Below are positions 8,364-18,124 of a DNA stretch of 64,000 bases, in pieces; position 1 is the first letter of the stretch; the number at the start of each line of letters is the position of its first letter. Below the pieces are notes generated by a model, which searched no databases, was not told where the DNA came from, and worked only from the letters and a program-made list of their open reading frames with translations. Position numbers and translations under genes: made by a program. Source of the stretch: Luteibacter sp. OK325 (GTDB lineage: Bacteria; Pseudomonadota; Gammaproteobacteria; Xanthomonadales; Rhodanobacteraceae); NCBI RefSeq assembly GCF_003050935.1, contig NZ_QAOX01000001.1, forward strand, positions 620,001 through 684,000, in the 5' to 3' direction.

Positions 8364-8947
8364 GCCCTTATCCCGAGCATCTGCCGCCAAACGTTCCTTC
8401 GCTACCCGATTCCTGGTGGATGAGGCTGAGCCGTTGGGCCATTCGGCGCAGTGGCTGGCGATTCGTCGGCGAGCTTCCGGATCTCCCGAAAATCGTGGTC
8501 ATCGGTGCGCCGCACTCGTCGTATTGGGACGGGGTGTGGGGGTTGCTGATGAAGTCGGCGATGGGCCTCGACCTCGGTGTAATGATCAAGCGCGAGGTCC
8601 TCAACGGGCCGTTCGGCCCGATCGTGCGTCGCCTCGGCATGATCGCCATCGATCGCAAGGCGGCGACTGACGTCGTTGGCCAGATGGTCGAACGCTTCGC
8701 CACGCACGAAAAGATGTGGCTGGGCATCGCACCGGAAGGCACACGCAAACCGGTGAAGCAGTGGAAGTCGGGGTTCCTGCGCATTGCACGTGCCGCCGGT
8801 GTGCCAATCTTGCCGATCTTCATCGACTATCCGACGAAGACATTCACCGTAGGCCCGCTGGTTCACGCCACCGGGAGCACGGAAGCAGACCTGGCTTCGA
8901 TACGTGCAATGTTCGCCGGCTATCAGGGCAAGCATCGCGGGGCGTGA
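8360..8947 (+). CDS. 1-acyl-sn-glycerol-3-phosphate acyltransferase-like protein
   Basis: This 195-aa member of the PlsC/LPLAT superfamily has the HX4D catalytic box as HSSYWD and a second block, PEGTRK, preceded by GIAPEGT. The short soluble form without an N-terminal membrane helix matches a common stand-alone acyltransferase family in proteobacteria. The start is a TTG overlapping the arfB stop (TTGA). It probably acylates a lysophospholipid or related acceptor at the membrane face. The exact acceptor is not predictable. Confidence 0.8.
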   Translation: MSPYPEHLPPNVPSLPDSWWMRLSRWAIRRSGWRFVGELPDLPKIVVIGAPHSSYWDGVWGLLMKSAMGLDLGVMIKREVLNGPFGPIVRRLGMIAIDRKAATDVVGQMVERFATHEKMWLGIAPEGTRKPVKQWKSGFLRIARAAGVPILPIFIDYPTKTFTVGPLVHATGSTEADLASIRAMFAGYQGKHRGA

Positions 8948-8970
8948 TGGGTACACGCCCCGCACTGGTC

Positions 8971-9363
8971 TTAGCCCAGGCCGCGTCGGTGCCGAACTGA
9001 ATAGTTGATGCGGTGATACTGGGTGTTCTGCACAACAATTCGGTAGCTTCCCGGCCCCAGGTTCGGAATGATGGCGGAAACACCGGAACCGACGGTGTAC
9101 CAGATGCCGCCCTGCGCACGCTGGATGGAGAGGGTGGCGCCTCCACTGACGGATGCAGAGAATGTACCGACGCAGGTGGTGTCCCAGCGAAAGTCGACCT
9201 CCCGCGCGCCTGGTGAGAGAACCCCGTGCGACGTTAACTCAGGCAGGGTCCCGATACACCGCTTACCGACAGTGAGTGGTGTCGCGTTCGCTGGGATGGT
9301 CAGCACAGCAAGAGCGAGTGCGAGCGCCGACAGATAAGAAAGCCTGGTCTTGATGATTGCCAT
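8971..9363 (-). CDS. Small exported hypothetical protein
   Basis: This 130-aa protein starts at the ATG preceded by GAGGAGACAAA. A signal peptide is evident (MAIIKTRLSYLSALALALAV...PANA). The mature part has two cysteines (KRCIGTLPE and DTTCVGTF), which could form a disulfide, and a beta-rich pattern ending in basic residues (VRHRRGLG). I do not recognise a family. It is convergent with the acyltransferase gene, 23 bp away. Confidence 0.6.
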   Translation of the reverse strand: MAIIKTRLSYLSALALALAVLTIPANATPLTVGKRCIGTLPELTSHGVLSPGAREVDFRWDTTCVGTFSASVSGGATLSIQRAQGGIWYTVGSGVSAIIPNLGPGSYRIVVQNTQYHRINYSVRHRRGLG

Positions 9364-9600
9364 TTTGTCTCCTCGCTTAGTGCCATAAGGCAGAGGAACG
9401 CTATCGCGAAGGAGAACGCTTTTTTCCGCTGACGACGTGGATTGTGACGAGACCTGACGCAAATGTCGGCGTGCGTCGCGCACCTCGCGTTATCGCTCGA
9501 ATCACCTTGGTGACGGCGCACTTGAATATCAGTTACCGCTGGCAGCATCGGCCAGGCTGCCGTTGGATGCTTCGGGCTCCTTGTCATTCTGGAGCCCGTC

Positions 9601-10065
9601 ATGGAAGTCACTTTTGCGTCGAGAGCGCCCGCGAGAGACAGCGCCGGCTGGCAGCTTCAAAAGAAGCGGCCTAATGAATTTGGCTACGTGAACGAGCCGA
9701 TCGAAGCCCGAGGACGCAAATCGTGGGAACGCAACATCCCCGACGTGGTGAGGAAACATCTCGAAGGCGTCGACCTGACATCCATTCGCCCCAGCGAACT
9801 CGAGAAGCTGGCTAACGCTCTACATCGCGAAGGCTATGTCTCGCACCTCGCGGCCACACAACTCGGCCTCATCACACTGGACGTTAAGGACCATCCGCAG
9901 AACATGATCGCTCAGATGGAGGATCATCTACGCATCGGCGTGGCCGCGAACAACCCGATGTACGCACTGGGAATAGCGATGGACGAAGCGGCCGTCGACG
10001 CGCTCCACGGCATGCAAGCCATTGCTCTGATGCTCCGCGCACAATCTGTCGACACCTACGCCTGA
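9601..10065 (+). CDS. Hypothetical cytoplasmic protein, 154 aa
   Basis: The protein has no signal peptide or membrane helix. It is preceded by a TGGAG ribosome-binding site. Its central part (IRPSELEKLANALHREGYVS) is predicted helical, with an L-D-V-K-D-H turn following. The C-terminal half is alanine- and methionine-rich helix. No catalytic motif or named family is recognisable. It ends 3 bp before the convergent LysR gene. Confidence 0.55.
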   Translation: MEVTFASRAPARDSAGWQLQKKRPNEFGYVNEPIEARGRKSWERNIPDVVRKHLEGVDLTSIRPSELEKLANALHREGYVSHLAATQLGLITLDVKDHPQNMIAQMEDHLRIGVAANNPMYALGIAMDEAAVDALHGMQAIALMLRAQSVDTYA

Positions 10066-10068
10066 TGA

Positions 10069-11100
10069 CTACCGCTCCGAGTGTCCCGACTCGTCGTAGT
10101 CGCGATGCGTCAGCAGGCCGGGACGGATCAAGTCGATGAATGCACGAGCCTCTGGACTCAGGAACTTGCCCTTGCGCATCACCACGCCGTAGCTGCGTTG
10201 CGGGAAGTACTGCCGCAGGTTTCGCACAACGAGTCGCTCGCGGTCCGCCTCCGTAATGCAGATTCCCGTGACGATCGAGATGCCGAGCCCCATCGCGACA
10301 TACTGCTTGATCACGTCCCAGCCGCCGACTTCAATCGCAACGGTGTAGGGAACGTGCCGCTGCTGGAAAACCATGTCGACCAGGCGATAGGTAGTGAGAC
10401 GCTTCGGCGGCAGTATCAGGCCGTAGGGTGAGAGGTCTTCGAGGCGGATGTCAGTCTTCGACGCCAGTGGATGGTCAGGCGGCATGATCAACATAGGATC
10501 GTAGTGATAGACCGGCGCCCAGGCGATGTCGTGTGGCACGTCGATCATCGAACCCACGGCGATATCGACTTCGTCGCTACGTAACAGCGCCAGCCCGTCA
10601 CGATTGGTGACATTGGAAAGGGCCAGATGCACGTGCGGGAAACGCTCGCGATAAGTCTTCACCAGCTCCGGCAGCAGGTACTGAATGGTCGACGAGCCGG
10701 CAGCGACGGTCAGCCTGCCCGCCTGGGCGCCTTTGGTCCTGGTCTGAAACTCACGATCCAGATTCTCGAAGCCCTCGACCAGCGGACGGGCCAGCTCGTA
10801 CAGCGCCTCGCCGGCGTCCGTCAGGGTGATGCGGCGCCGGGTGCGCTCCAACAAATGGGTTCCAAGCTCTCGCTCCAATGCCTTGAGCTGCAGACTCACT
10901 GAGGGCTGAGACAGAAAGAGGGCCTCCGCGGCGCGGCTGAGCGTACCGAGCCGGGTCGTGTAGACAAAGGCCCGCAGCTGCTTGAGGCGGTTCCCTTTGT
11001 AATAGAACCGGCCACCTTCTTCGTCGGCAGGGCGATCGGCCATGCGTGGCTTCGCTCGCTTCACGACAGCCTTTTTCGTCGAATTCAGCTTGCGGACCAT
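10069..11100 (-). CDS. LysR-family transcriptional regulator, CysB-like, divergent from aceBA
   Basis: The 343-aa product has a basic N-terminal extension (about 35 residues). A LysR winged helix-turn-helix follows (LKQLRAFVYTTRLGTLSRAAEALFLSQPSVSLQLKALE region, about 38-95). The rest is a periplasmic-binding-protein-like effector domain with CysB-type features (GICITEADRERL). It is transcribed away from aceB across a 137-bp AT-rich spacer containing a T-N11-A-type inverted repeat. LysR regulators usually act on the divergent neighbour, so control of the glyoxylate shunt is the natural inference. The inducer is unknown. Confidence 0.85.
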   Translation of the reverse strand: MVRKLNSTKKAVVKRAKPRMADRPADEEGGRFYYKGNRLKQLRAFVYTTRLGTLSRAAEALFLSQPSVSLQLKALERELGTHLLERTRRRITLTDAGEALYELARPLVEGFENLDREFQTRTKGAQAGRLTVAAGSSTIQYLLPELVKTYRERFPHVHLALSNVTNRDGLALLRSDEVDIAVGSMIDVPHDIAWAPVYHYDPMLIMPPDHPLASKTDIRLEDLSPYGLILPPKRLTTYRLVDMVFQQRHVPYTVAIEVGGWDVIKQYVAMGLGISIVTGICITEADRERLVVRNLRQYFPQRSYGVVMRKGKFLSPEARAFIDLIRPGLLTHRDYDESGHSER

Positions 11101-11135
11101 CGAATTTAGCCCATGAAATTAATTAGTTGTATCTA

Positions 11136-11154
11136 ACATTAGCATTGTTAATGT
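11136..11154. promoter_or_regulatory. Inverted repeat, likely LysR operator between lysR and aceB
   Basis: ACATTA-N7-TAATGT is a perfect 6-bp inverted repeat containing the ATTA/TAAT ends of LysR boxes. It sits in the AT-rich divergent spacer (11101-11237), which contrasts sharply with the surrounding GC-rich DNA and must hold both promoters. Confidence 0.5.
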
Positions 11155-11237
11155 AAATCTTTAAAACATTTGTTTTGTCAAAAACGTGGCCCCGGGCCTA
11201 GGGTGAACACCAGACCCGCATCCCGAGGCACGATCCC

Positions 11238-12836
11238 ATGGCAGTTCCCAAGAGCGTGATCGACCCCCTGGCCGGCGTCCGCTTCGGCGACGGCAGCAAT
11301 ACCTATGCGGATGTCCTGACCCCGGGCGCCGTCGCCTTTGTGGCGGATCTCCACCGCCGATTCGACAGCCACCGCCTGGCCTTGCTTGCCGAACGCACCG
11401 CCCGCCAGTTGCGCCATGACGCAGGGGAGTTGCCCGACTTCAGGGCGGACACCGTGGCAATCCGCGACGCCGACTGGTCGGTGGCGGCCATTCCCGAGGC
11501 CCTGATGGATCGCCGGGTGGAAATCACCGGGCCCGTCGAGCGGAAGATGATCATCAACGCGCTGAACTCGGGCGCGAAGGTTTTCATGGCCGATTTCGAG
11601 GACTCGAGCGCGCCGACCTGGGCCAACCAGATCGAAGGCCAGCGCAACCTGCGCGACGCGGTGGACGGCACCATCGAATTCACCAGCGCCGAGGGCAAGG
11701 TTTACCGCGTGGGCAAACAGCCCGCCGTGCTGGTGGTTCGCCCCCGCGGCTGGCATCTGCCGGAACGCCATGCCGAGGTTGACGGCGATGTGGTCGCCGG
11801 CGCACTGGTGGACTTCGGCCTCTATGCCTTCCACAACGCCAAGGCGCTACACGGGCGTGATCGCGGCCCCTATTTTTACCTGCCCAAGCTGCAGAGCATG
11901 GAAGAAGCGGCGCTCTGGGAGTCGGTGATGGCGCACGCGGAGAACGTGCTGGGCCTGCCTCACGGAACGATGAAGGCCACGGTACTGATCGAGACGCTGC
12001 CTGCGGTTTTCCAGATGGACGAGATCATGCACGCGTTGCGCAACCGCATCGTCGGCCTGAACTGCGGTCGCTGGGATTACATCTTTTCCTACCTGAAAAC
12101 CTTCCGTGCGCACGGCGACCGCCTGTTGCCGGAGCGCGGCCAGGTCGGCATGACGGCGCCCTTCCTCAAGGCGTATTCGGAGCTGCTCATCCGCACTTGC
12201 CATCGTCGTGGTGCTTTCGCGATGGGCGGCATGGCCGCGCAGATTCCCATTCGGGGCGACGAAGCGGCGAACAACGAGGCCATGGCCAAGGTGCGCGCCG
12301 ACAAGCTTCGTGAAGTGACCGCGGGCCATGACGGCACCTGGGTGGCACACCCGGCGCTGGTACCGATCGCCCAGGCCATCTTCGACGAACACATGCGCAC
12401 GTCGAACCAGTTGCATGTTCAGCGCGACGACGTCGTCGCCTCGCGTGACGCGCTCATTGCGCCGGCGATCGGCACGATCACGCGTCCGGGCTTCGACAAC
12501 AACGTAGAAGTCTGCCTGCGCTACACGGCGGCCTGGCTGGAAGGGCTTGGCTGCGTGCCGATCCACAACCTGATGGAAGACGCTGCCACTGCTGAGATCG
12601 CACGCGCGCAGCTCTGGCAATGGCTGCACCACGAGCCGCTGGAATTCAGCGACCACGCACCGATCGACTTCGCGCTGTTCGACCACGCACTGGCCACGCA
12701 CTGCCATCGCCTGCGCGAGAGCTCGCATCCAGGGGCCGCGCGTGCCGACCAGGCAGCCGCACTGATTTCCGCGCTGACGCATGCCGACGAACTTCGCGAC
12801 TTCCTCACCCTGCCCGCCTACGAACACCTGTCCTGA
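11238..12836 (+). CDS. aceB: Malate synthase A (glyoxylate shunt)
   Basis: This 532-aa enzyme condenses glyoxylate with acetyl-CoA to malate. The malate synthase signature [15 protein letters not shown] is present at about residue 270. Other family blocks are [13 protein letters not shown] and RPRGWHLPE early on and the C-terminal [15 protein letters not shown], which contains the catalytic Asp. The length matches isoform A, not the larger isoform G. It lies 22 bp before aceA, the standard aceBA operon. Confidence 0.97.
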   Translation: MAVPKSVIDPLAGVRFGDGSNTYADVLTPGAVAFVADLHRRFDSHRLALLAERTARQLRHDAGELPDFRADTVAIRDADWSVAAIPEALMDRRVEITGPVERKMIINALNSGAKVFMADFEDSSAPTWANQIEGQRNLRDAVDGTIEFTSAEGKVYRVGKQPAVLVVRPRGWHLPERHAEVDGDVVAGALVDFGLYAFHNAKALHGRDRGPYFYLPKLQSMEEAALWESVMAHAENVLGLPHGTMKATVLIETLPAVFQMDEIMHALRNRIVGLNCGRWDYIFSYLKTFRAHGDRLLPERGQVGMTAPFLKAYSELLIRTCHRRGAFAMGGMAAQIPIRGDEAANNEAMAKVRADKLREVTAGHDGTWVAHPALVPIAQAIFDEHMRTSNQLHVQRDDVVASRDALIAPAIGTITRPGFDNNVEVCLRYTAAWLEGLGCVPIHNLMEDAATAEIARAQLWQWLHHEPLEFSDHAPIDFALFDHALATHCHRLRESSHPGAARADQAAALISALTHADELRDFLTLPAYEHLS

Positions 12837-12858
12837 TCATTCTCCAAGGAGCCACACC

Positions 12859-14148
12859 ATGAAGACGCATACCGCCGAACAGATCGTGCTGGACTGGAAG
12901 AACAACGACCGCTGGAACGGCGTCGAGCGTCCCTACACCGCCGAGGACGTGGTTCGTCTTCGCGGCACGGTGCAGGTCGAATACACGCTCGCTCGCCGCG
13001 GCGCCGACCGCCTGTGGCGCTCGATCCACGACAAGCCGTACGTGAATGCCCTCGGTGCGCTGACCGGTAACCAGGCCATGCAGCAGGTGAAGGCTGGCCT
13101 GCAGGCGATTTACCTGTCGGGCTGGCAGGTCGCAGCCGACGCGAACACCGCAGGCACGATGTATCCCGACCAGTCGCTGTATCCGGTCGACTCGGTGCCC
13201 AATGTCGTCCGCAAGATCAACAAGACCCTGCTCCGCGCGGACCAGATCCACCACGCCGAGGGCAAAGACCACATCGACTGGCTGGTGCCGATCGTGGCCG
13301 ACGCCGAAGCGGGCTTCGGTGGCGTGCTCAACGCGTACGAGCTGATGACCCATATGATCGAGTCCGGCGCCGCCGGCGTGCACTTCGAAGACCAGCTGGC
13401 CAGTGCGAAGAAGTGCGGCCACATGGGTGGCAAGGTGCTCGTCCCGACGCAGGAAGCCGTGCAGAAGCTGATCGCCGCCCGCCTTGCCGCGGACGTCGCC
13501 GGTGTGCCGACCCTGATCGTCGCCCGCACGGATGCCATGGGCGCGGGGCTCGTCACGACGGACATCGACGAAAACGACAAGCCCTTCCTTACCGGCAAGC
13601 GCACGGTGGAGGGCTTCTATGAATCGAAGCAAGGCATCGAACAGGCAATCAGCCGCGGCTTGTCCTACGCGCCGTACGCGGACCTGATCTGGTGTGAGAC
13701 CGCCACGCCCGACATGGAGCAGGCGCGCCGCTTCGCCGAGGCCATCCACGCGAAGTATCCCGGCAAGAAGCTGGCCTACAACTGCTCGCCAAGCTTCAAC
13801 TGGAAGAAGAATCTCGACGAGAAGACCATCGCCACCTTCCAGAAGCAGCTTGGCGAAATGGGCTATGCGTTCCAGTTCATCACGCTCGCCGGCTTCCATG
13901 CCCTGAACTACTCCATGTTCCAGCTGGCACGCGGCTACCGCGACCGCCAGATGGCGGCCTACGTTGAATTGCAGGAAGCCGAATTCGCTGCGGAGAAAGA
14001 CGGCTACACCGCTGCGAAGCACCAGCGCGAAGTCGGCACGGGCTACTTCGATACGGTGAACCAGGTGATCTCGGGTTCGTTCAGTTCGCTCTCGGCGCTG
14101 AGCGGCTCGACCGAGGAAGAGCAGTTCCACCCGGCGTCGGCCGCGTAA
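12859..14148 (+). CDS. aceA: Isocitrate lyase (glyoxylate shunt)
   Basis: This 429-aa enzyme cleaves isocitrate to glyoxylate and succinate. The catalytic KKCGHMGGK motif places the active Cys at residue 186. The family blocks [20 protein letters not shown] and [12 protein letters not shown] are also present. The ATG at 12859 follows an AAGGAG ribosome-binding site. An upstream in-frame ATG lies inside aceB and is rejected. It is co-transcribed with aceB and is expected to be used during growth on acetate or fatty acids. Confidence 0.97.
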   Translation: MKTHTAEQIVLDWKNNDRWNGVERPYTAEDVVRLRGTVQVEYTLARRGADRLWRSIHDKPYVNALGALTGNQAMQQVKAGLQAIYLSGWQVAADANTAGTMYPDQSLYPVDSVPNVVRKINKTLLRADQIHHAEGKDHIDWLVPIVADAEAGFGGVLNAYELMTHMIESGAAGVHFEDQLASAKKCGHMGGKVLVPTQEAVQKLIAARLAADVAGVPTLIVARTDAMGAGLVTTDIDENDKPFLTGKRTVEGFYESKQGIEQAISRGLSYAPYADLIWCETATPDMEQARRFAEAIHAKYPGKKLAYNCSPSFNWKKNLDEKTIATFQKQLGEMGYAFQFITLAGFHALNYSMFQLARGYRDRQMAAYVELQEAEFAAEKDGYTAAKHQREVGTGYFDTVNQVISGSFSSLSALSGSTEEEQFHPASAA

Positions 14149-14181
14149 GTCTCGTCCTCAACGACACCCGCCTCGCGCGAA

Positions 14182-14213
14182 AGGCCGCACCTTCCAGCAC
14201 AGGGGTGCGGCCT
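14182..14213. terminator. Hairpin between convergent aceA and the TonB receptor gene
   Basis: AGGCCGCACC (14182-14191) and GGTGCGGCCT (14204-14213) form a perfect 10-bp stem with a 12-nt loop. It sits in the 79-bp gap between two convergent stop codons, so it probably works for both strands. The T-tracts are poor. Confidence 0.6.
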
Positions 14214-14227
14214 GCTCGAGTGGGTTC

Positions 14228-16381
14228 CTACCAGCGATAGGTCGCACTCGCCATCGCCGTGCGGCGATTACCCCATGAACACCCCAGCTCGCCATAGCAG
14301 ACGGACACGAAGTGCTTGTCGAGCAGGTTGTTGACGTTGAGCGCGAGCGAGACGCTCGGCATTTCGTAACGAAGAACGGCGTCCACCAACGTATAAGCCG
14401 GTACGTTGAAGTCCCGCGTGGCATCGGTCGTCACATCCGGATGGTAGGTGCCGCCGTAACTCTCGCCGACACGACGTACACCGCCGCCAAATCCAAGACC
14501 GCGTGCAACCCCTTCGTGCACGGTGTAGTCGGCCCAGAGGGATGCCATATGCATCGGCACCGTGCCGGGCGGCTTACCGATATCCGACACGACGCTGGAC
14601 CGGGTCGTCTCGGCGTCCGTGTAGGTGTAGGCCGCACGCAGCTTCAGCCCGTCGGTCAGATTCGCCACACCCTCCAACTCAGCCCCTCGCGAGCGCACTT
14701 CGCCGGCCGCACGCGAGAAACCGGGGTGCAATGCGTCAGTCACGAGCACGTTGCCCTCGTGGATCTCGAAGGCCGACACCGTCACGAACGCGTCCACGTT
14801 CACCGGCTGGTACTTCACGCCGCCCTCGATCTGACGACCGGTGGTCGGCAGGAAACCACGCCCCAGATAGTCGAAACCACTGTTGGGAAGGAAGGACGTC
14901 GACCAGCTGACATACGGCGCAAGACCCCACGAGGTCTGATAGACGAGGCCGACACGCCCCGTGGTCTTGCTGTCGACCTGACGGCTGGCGGCGTCCGCGA
15001 TCTGGTCGAGTCCACCCATCGATGTCCAGTCGCGGCGCACGCCGAGGAGCGCCACCCAGCCGCCACCAAACTTCAACTGGTCCTGCGCATACACGCCGGT
15101 CTGCTTCAGGCTTTGTCGATTACGGAAGCCCGGCGTGCCCAGCGGCGCCATGGGCAGGTTGTATTCGGGCGCATAAGCGCTCAAGGGATTGCCCAGGCCA
15201 TCGCTTTCGCTCTGGCTGCTGTGCGTCTGGGAAACGTCCAGCCCCATGAGCACGGCATGCTGCACCGGCCCGGTTGCGAAGTTGGCCGTCACCCTGTTGT
15301 CCATGAGGTAGCTGTTCGTCTGCGAGTCGTTGTCCATCGCATAGCGATTGAACGTGCTGTAGTCCGGGAACAGTGGGCCACTACCGTAGAGCTGGCGCCA
15401 GCTCGTTGTCTGCCGGGCGACGCGCCCATTGAGGTGGAAGCTCCACACATCGTCCACCCTGTGGTCGATCTTGTAGCCCACCGCCGACTGGGTCCGGCGA
15501 TAGCTGTCCCAGTTCGTGTCGCCCGTGTAAAGCGACGTGGACAGCTTGCCGTTCGGGTTGAACAGCACGGTGCCCTGCGCCGGTAGAAACGGATACAGGC
15601 TATTTGTCAGGTCGCGCTGATAGTTCGTCAGCAACGTGACGCTGGTGTTGTCGTCAGGCGCATAGGTGATCGCAGGGGCGATGGCGAGACGACGGTTATA
15701 GGTGTGGTCGATCTGCGTGTCGTCGTCGAAGCCGATCGCGGTGAGGCGATAGCTCCAGTGGCCCGCGTCGTCCAGCCTTCCGCCGTGATCGGTGCGCAGC
15801 TGGCGCTGTGCGTAGTTGCCGAGCTGGATGCCTACCTCGTGCAGCGACTCCGTCGTCGGCATCTTGCTGGTGACATCGATGAGGCCGCCCGGGTTGCTCT
15901 GTCCGTAGAGCACCGAGCTCGGCCCCTTCAGCACGGCGACGGATTCGATCAGGTAAGGCTCGATACGGAGACTGAGGCCGCCCGGCTGGGATCTCAGTCC
16001 GTCCTGGTAGATGCCGAAGGACCCCGCGTCGAAGCCCCGGATAGTCGGCCAGTCGTACCGTTGATCAGTGCCCGTCGCGTTGGAGGCTGTGCCTGCCGTG
16101 TAGTTCAGCGCCTCGGACAGGCTCTGCACGTTGCGTAACGTGAGGTCTTCACGACTGACCACCGACACCGACTGCGGCACCTCGATGAGCGGCGCATCGG
16201 TCTTCGTGGCCACGGTGGCCTGAGGCGCGGTGGAGGCGCGGACTTTCACGCCCTGCAGGTCGGTGACCTTGTCCTTGTCTTTCTCTGATACATCATCCGC
16301 GGCGCGAGCCATCGGTACGATCAGCAGTGCGGAGACGCATAACGGGAGGGCACGACGGAGCAGCGTATCGAAGGGACGCAC
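14228..16381 (-). CDS. TonB-dependent siderophore receptor
   Basis: The outer-membrane receptor is 717 aa from a GTG start. This start is chosen because an AAGGA ribosome-binding site precedes it and the signal peptide follows at once (RRALPLCVSALLIVPMARA). The plug domain starts with DAPLIEVPQSVSVVSRE, the usual opening of ferric-siderophore receptors. It is followed by a barrel with many aromatic strands and terminates in an aromatic residue (ATYRW). It would import a ferric siderophore using TonB/ExbBD, none of which is encoded here. No clear Fur box is visible upstream. Confidence 0.9.
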   Translation of the reverse strand: MRPFDTLLRRALPLCVSALLIVPMARAADDVSEKDKDKVTDLQGVKVRASTAPQATVATKTDAPLIEVPQSVSVVSREDLTLRNVQSLSEALNYTAGTASNATGTDQRYDWPTIRGFDAGSFGIYQDGLRSQPGGLSLRIEPYLIESVAVLKGPSSVLYGQSNPGGLIDVTSKMPTTESLHEVGIQLGNYAQRQLRTDHGGRLDDAGHWSYRLTAIGFDDDTQIDHTYNRRLAIAPAITYAPDDNTSVTLLTNYQRDLTNSLYPFLPAQGTVLFNPNGKLSTSLYTGDTNWDSYRRTQSAVGYKIDHRVDDVWSFHLNGRVARQTTSWRQLYGSGPLFPDYSTFNRYAMDNDSQTNSYLMDNRVTANFATGPVQHAVLMGLDVSQTHSSQSESDGLGNPLSAYAPEYNLPMAPLGTPGFRNRQSLKQTGVYAQDQLKFGGGWVALLGVRRDWTSMGGLDQIADAASRQVDSKTTGRVGLVYQTSWGLAPYVSWSTSFLPNSGFDYLGRGFLPTTGRQIEGGVKYQPVNVDAFVTVSAFEIHEGNVLVTDALHPGFSRAAGEVRSRGAELEGVANLTDGLKLRAAYTYTDAETTRSSVVSDIGKPPGTVPMHMASLWADYTVHEGVARGLGFGGGVRRVGESYGGTYHPDVTTDATRDFNVPAYTLVDAVLRYEMPSVSLALNVNNLLDKHFVSVCYGELGCSWGNRRTAMASATYRW

Positions 16382-16636
16382 GGCAAGCTTCCTTGAGGTA
16401 AACGGAGGGCTTGCTGGCTGGGTCGCGAAGGCGAGCGTGGCTGGCTGGTCCGGGGGAGACCGCGGTCGCGGGAATGACAAGGCACGCGAGCGCGGCGGCA
16501 TTCTCCCGGCTGAGGCTTACCCGCGTCAAGGAAAGCCGCTACGAATAATCCCTCGTCCCAAAAGAAAATCGGCCAACACCGTGAGGCGGGCCGAGATAAG
16601 GACAGCTAAGGATCGTTGTGGAGAAAAGGCCGGGCC

Positions 16637-16677
16637 CCGGTGCTAGAGCGGGGGGAGGGAGGGGTATCTAGCACCGG
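16637..16677. repeat. Perfect inverted repeat with a purine-only G-rich loop, in a 388-bp gene-free gap
   Basis: CCGGTGCTAGA (16637-16647) and TCTAGCACCGG (16667-16677) form an 11-bp perfect stem around a 19-nt loop containing an uninterrupted G/A tract. It lies in the non-coding stretch 16382-16769 between the TonB receptor start and the GH43-like gene end. That gap also includes an AT-rich segment at 16740-16785. No gene is seen in the gap. The structure may end transcription of the upstream gene or act as a regulatory structure. Confidence 0.5.
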
Positions 16678-16769
16678 AGCGGGGCGGGCAGCCCATTAGA
16701 GAACCGCCTGGTACAGAATTATCCGCTCGCCCCCGGGATTCGTCAACTACTCAGTACATGAAATAAGTA

Positions 16770-17924
16770 TTAACTCTTTGGAGTGATTTTGGCCCGCGAA
16801 TTGCTGGTGTTTCCAGTCATGTCGATGTCGAACCCACTCGCGCAACTCAGTGGTTCGATGGCGCCGCGGGCGTCGAAGCGCAGTGGCTCCCAGTAGTGAG
16901 TCGCATGGGTCTCGCTCGGGTTGCCGTTGTCCCAGCGATCCGACTGGAAAAGGAAGACGGGGCCATCCGGTCCCGGCAGGGTCGCGACATCGGCTGGCTG
17001 CCCGCCGCAGGACGTGGCACTGATCTTCAGGCCACGATGCTGTCTTGCCATCTCACCGCTCGCGGGCTTGCCCGTCCACGGACCCAGCGGCGATGTGGCA
17101 TGGAGATATGACGTGCCGGTTGTGCAGTATCCACAGTTCGGGTCGGAGAACGTGAGGTAGTAGGTGTCACCGCGACGGAAGATCGATGGCGCCTCGGTTG
17201 CCTTCAGGCCAACGCGCGCGTAGCGCCCTGTACCGCTGAGATAACTTTCATCGAGTTGCTCGATCGCGATATCGCCCTTCCGTCGCCAGTCGGTGTACGC
17301 GAGGTAAGCCGTGCCATCGTGGTCGACGAAGACATCGTGGTCGCCGTGATTCAGGCCGGGAGGCTGGTCACGGTTGATGGCCAGCTTCGGTAGCGGCGCT
17401 TCGACGAAGGGACCGGTCGGCGTCGTGGCGGTGAACACGTGGTAGCCAACAGCCACTTCGTAGCTGTTGATCCACAGAACGTAGCGCTGCGTCCGGGCGT
17501 TGAAGACCACGTGCGGGCGGAAGCAGCCATAAGTCGACCCGTCGCAGCGCTTCTGCCAGGACGGCGTTGTCGCGTCGAAGAGCGGGCCTTCGGCGCGCCA
17601 GTGCGCAAGGTCGCTGGACGAATACACAACGAATCCGCAGAACGGAGCCTTCTTGTCGTTCCAGCGAAAGCCACAGCCATAACGCGTGCCGTAGAGATAA
17701 TAGCGGTCGCCGAAGCGCTGGATCTGGCCGTCGTGGGCATCGATCGGATGCCCCTCATCGTCGACCCTGGCCGTGCCGGGAAGTCCGTTGTCGAGATGCA
17801 CATGCACCGCACGACCGCCCGGCTCTTGCGTTGATGCGGTAGCTCCCGTCGATGCCGTGAGCACTGAAAGGACCGCGAGCAAAAGGCACATCGAGTAGCA
17901 CAGACGCTGGAAAGACAGTGGCAT
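16770..17924 (-). CDS. Exported glycosidase of the GH43 five-bladed beta-propeller type
   Basis: The product is 384 aa from the ATG before a signal peptide (MCLLLAVLSVLTASTGATAS). The mature part starts with the propeller entry typical of GH43/GH-F enzymes (DDEGHPIDAHDGQIQRFGDRYYLYGT). It includes a central catalytic-type Asp/Glu region (NHGDHDVFVDHDGTAYLAYTD and TEAPSIFRRGDTYYLTFSD). Such enzymes hydrolyse arabinan, xylan or galactan side chains. Several cysteines (GCGFRW, CGYC, SCGG) suggest disulfides. It stands alone and is divergent from the permease pair. The substrate is not assignable. Confidence 0.78.
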   Translation of the reverse strand: MPLSFQRLCYSMCLLLAVLSVLTASTGATASTQEPGGRAVHVHLDNGLPGTARVDDEGHPIDAHDGQIQRFGDRYYLYGTRYGCGFRWNDKKAPFCGFVVYSSSDLAHWRAEGPLFDATTPSWQKRCDGSTYGCFRPHVVFNARTQRYVLWINSYEVAVGYHVFTATTPTGPFVEAPLPKLAINRDQPPGLNHGDHDVFVDHDGTAYLAYTDWRRKGDIAIEQLDESYLSGTGRYARVGLKATEAPSIFRRGDTYYLTFSDPNCGYCTTGTSYLHATSPLGPWTGKPASGEMARQHRGLKISATSCGGQPADVATLPGPDGPVFLFQSDRWDNGNPSETHATHYWEPLRFDARGAIEPLSCASGFDIDMTGNTSNSRAKITPKS

Positions 17925-18124
17925 GAGAAGAGTCGGATCGACGGAGAATAAGGCTCCGACCATAGCCGCTGCGCGTGTACCCGACAACGGCGGGCGCACC
18001 TGACCTCTTGCACATGCCTGCGCTTTCCCACCGGCGCATGCTCGTCGCACAGGAAGACGAAGCGGCCGGCCAGGGGTGGTGCGGGCCGTCGGGACGTTAC
18101 GTGCCGCACTGGGGATACACACGC

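Noticed and set aside
12805-14130. A 441-codon open frame antisense to aceA
   Set aside because: Isocitrate lyase on the sense strand is unambiguous; the antisense frame is a high-GC shadow.
16382-16500. A Fur box upstream of the TonB siderophore receptor
   Set aside because: I looked for one and found no convincing match to the 19-bp palindrome; regulation by Fur remains only likely by family.
16381-16501. A longer N-terminus for the TonB receptor starting at 16501
   Set aside because: The extra 40 residues are proline/arginine-rich and would bury the signal peptide; the GTG at 16381 has a ribosome-binding site.
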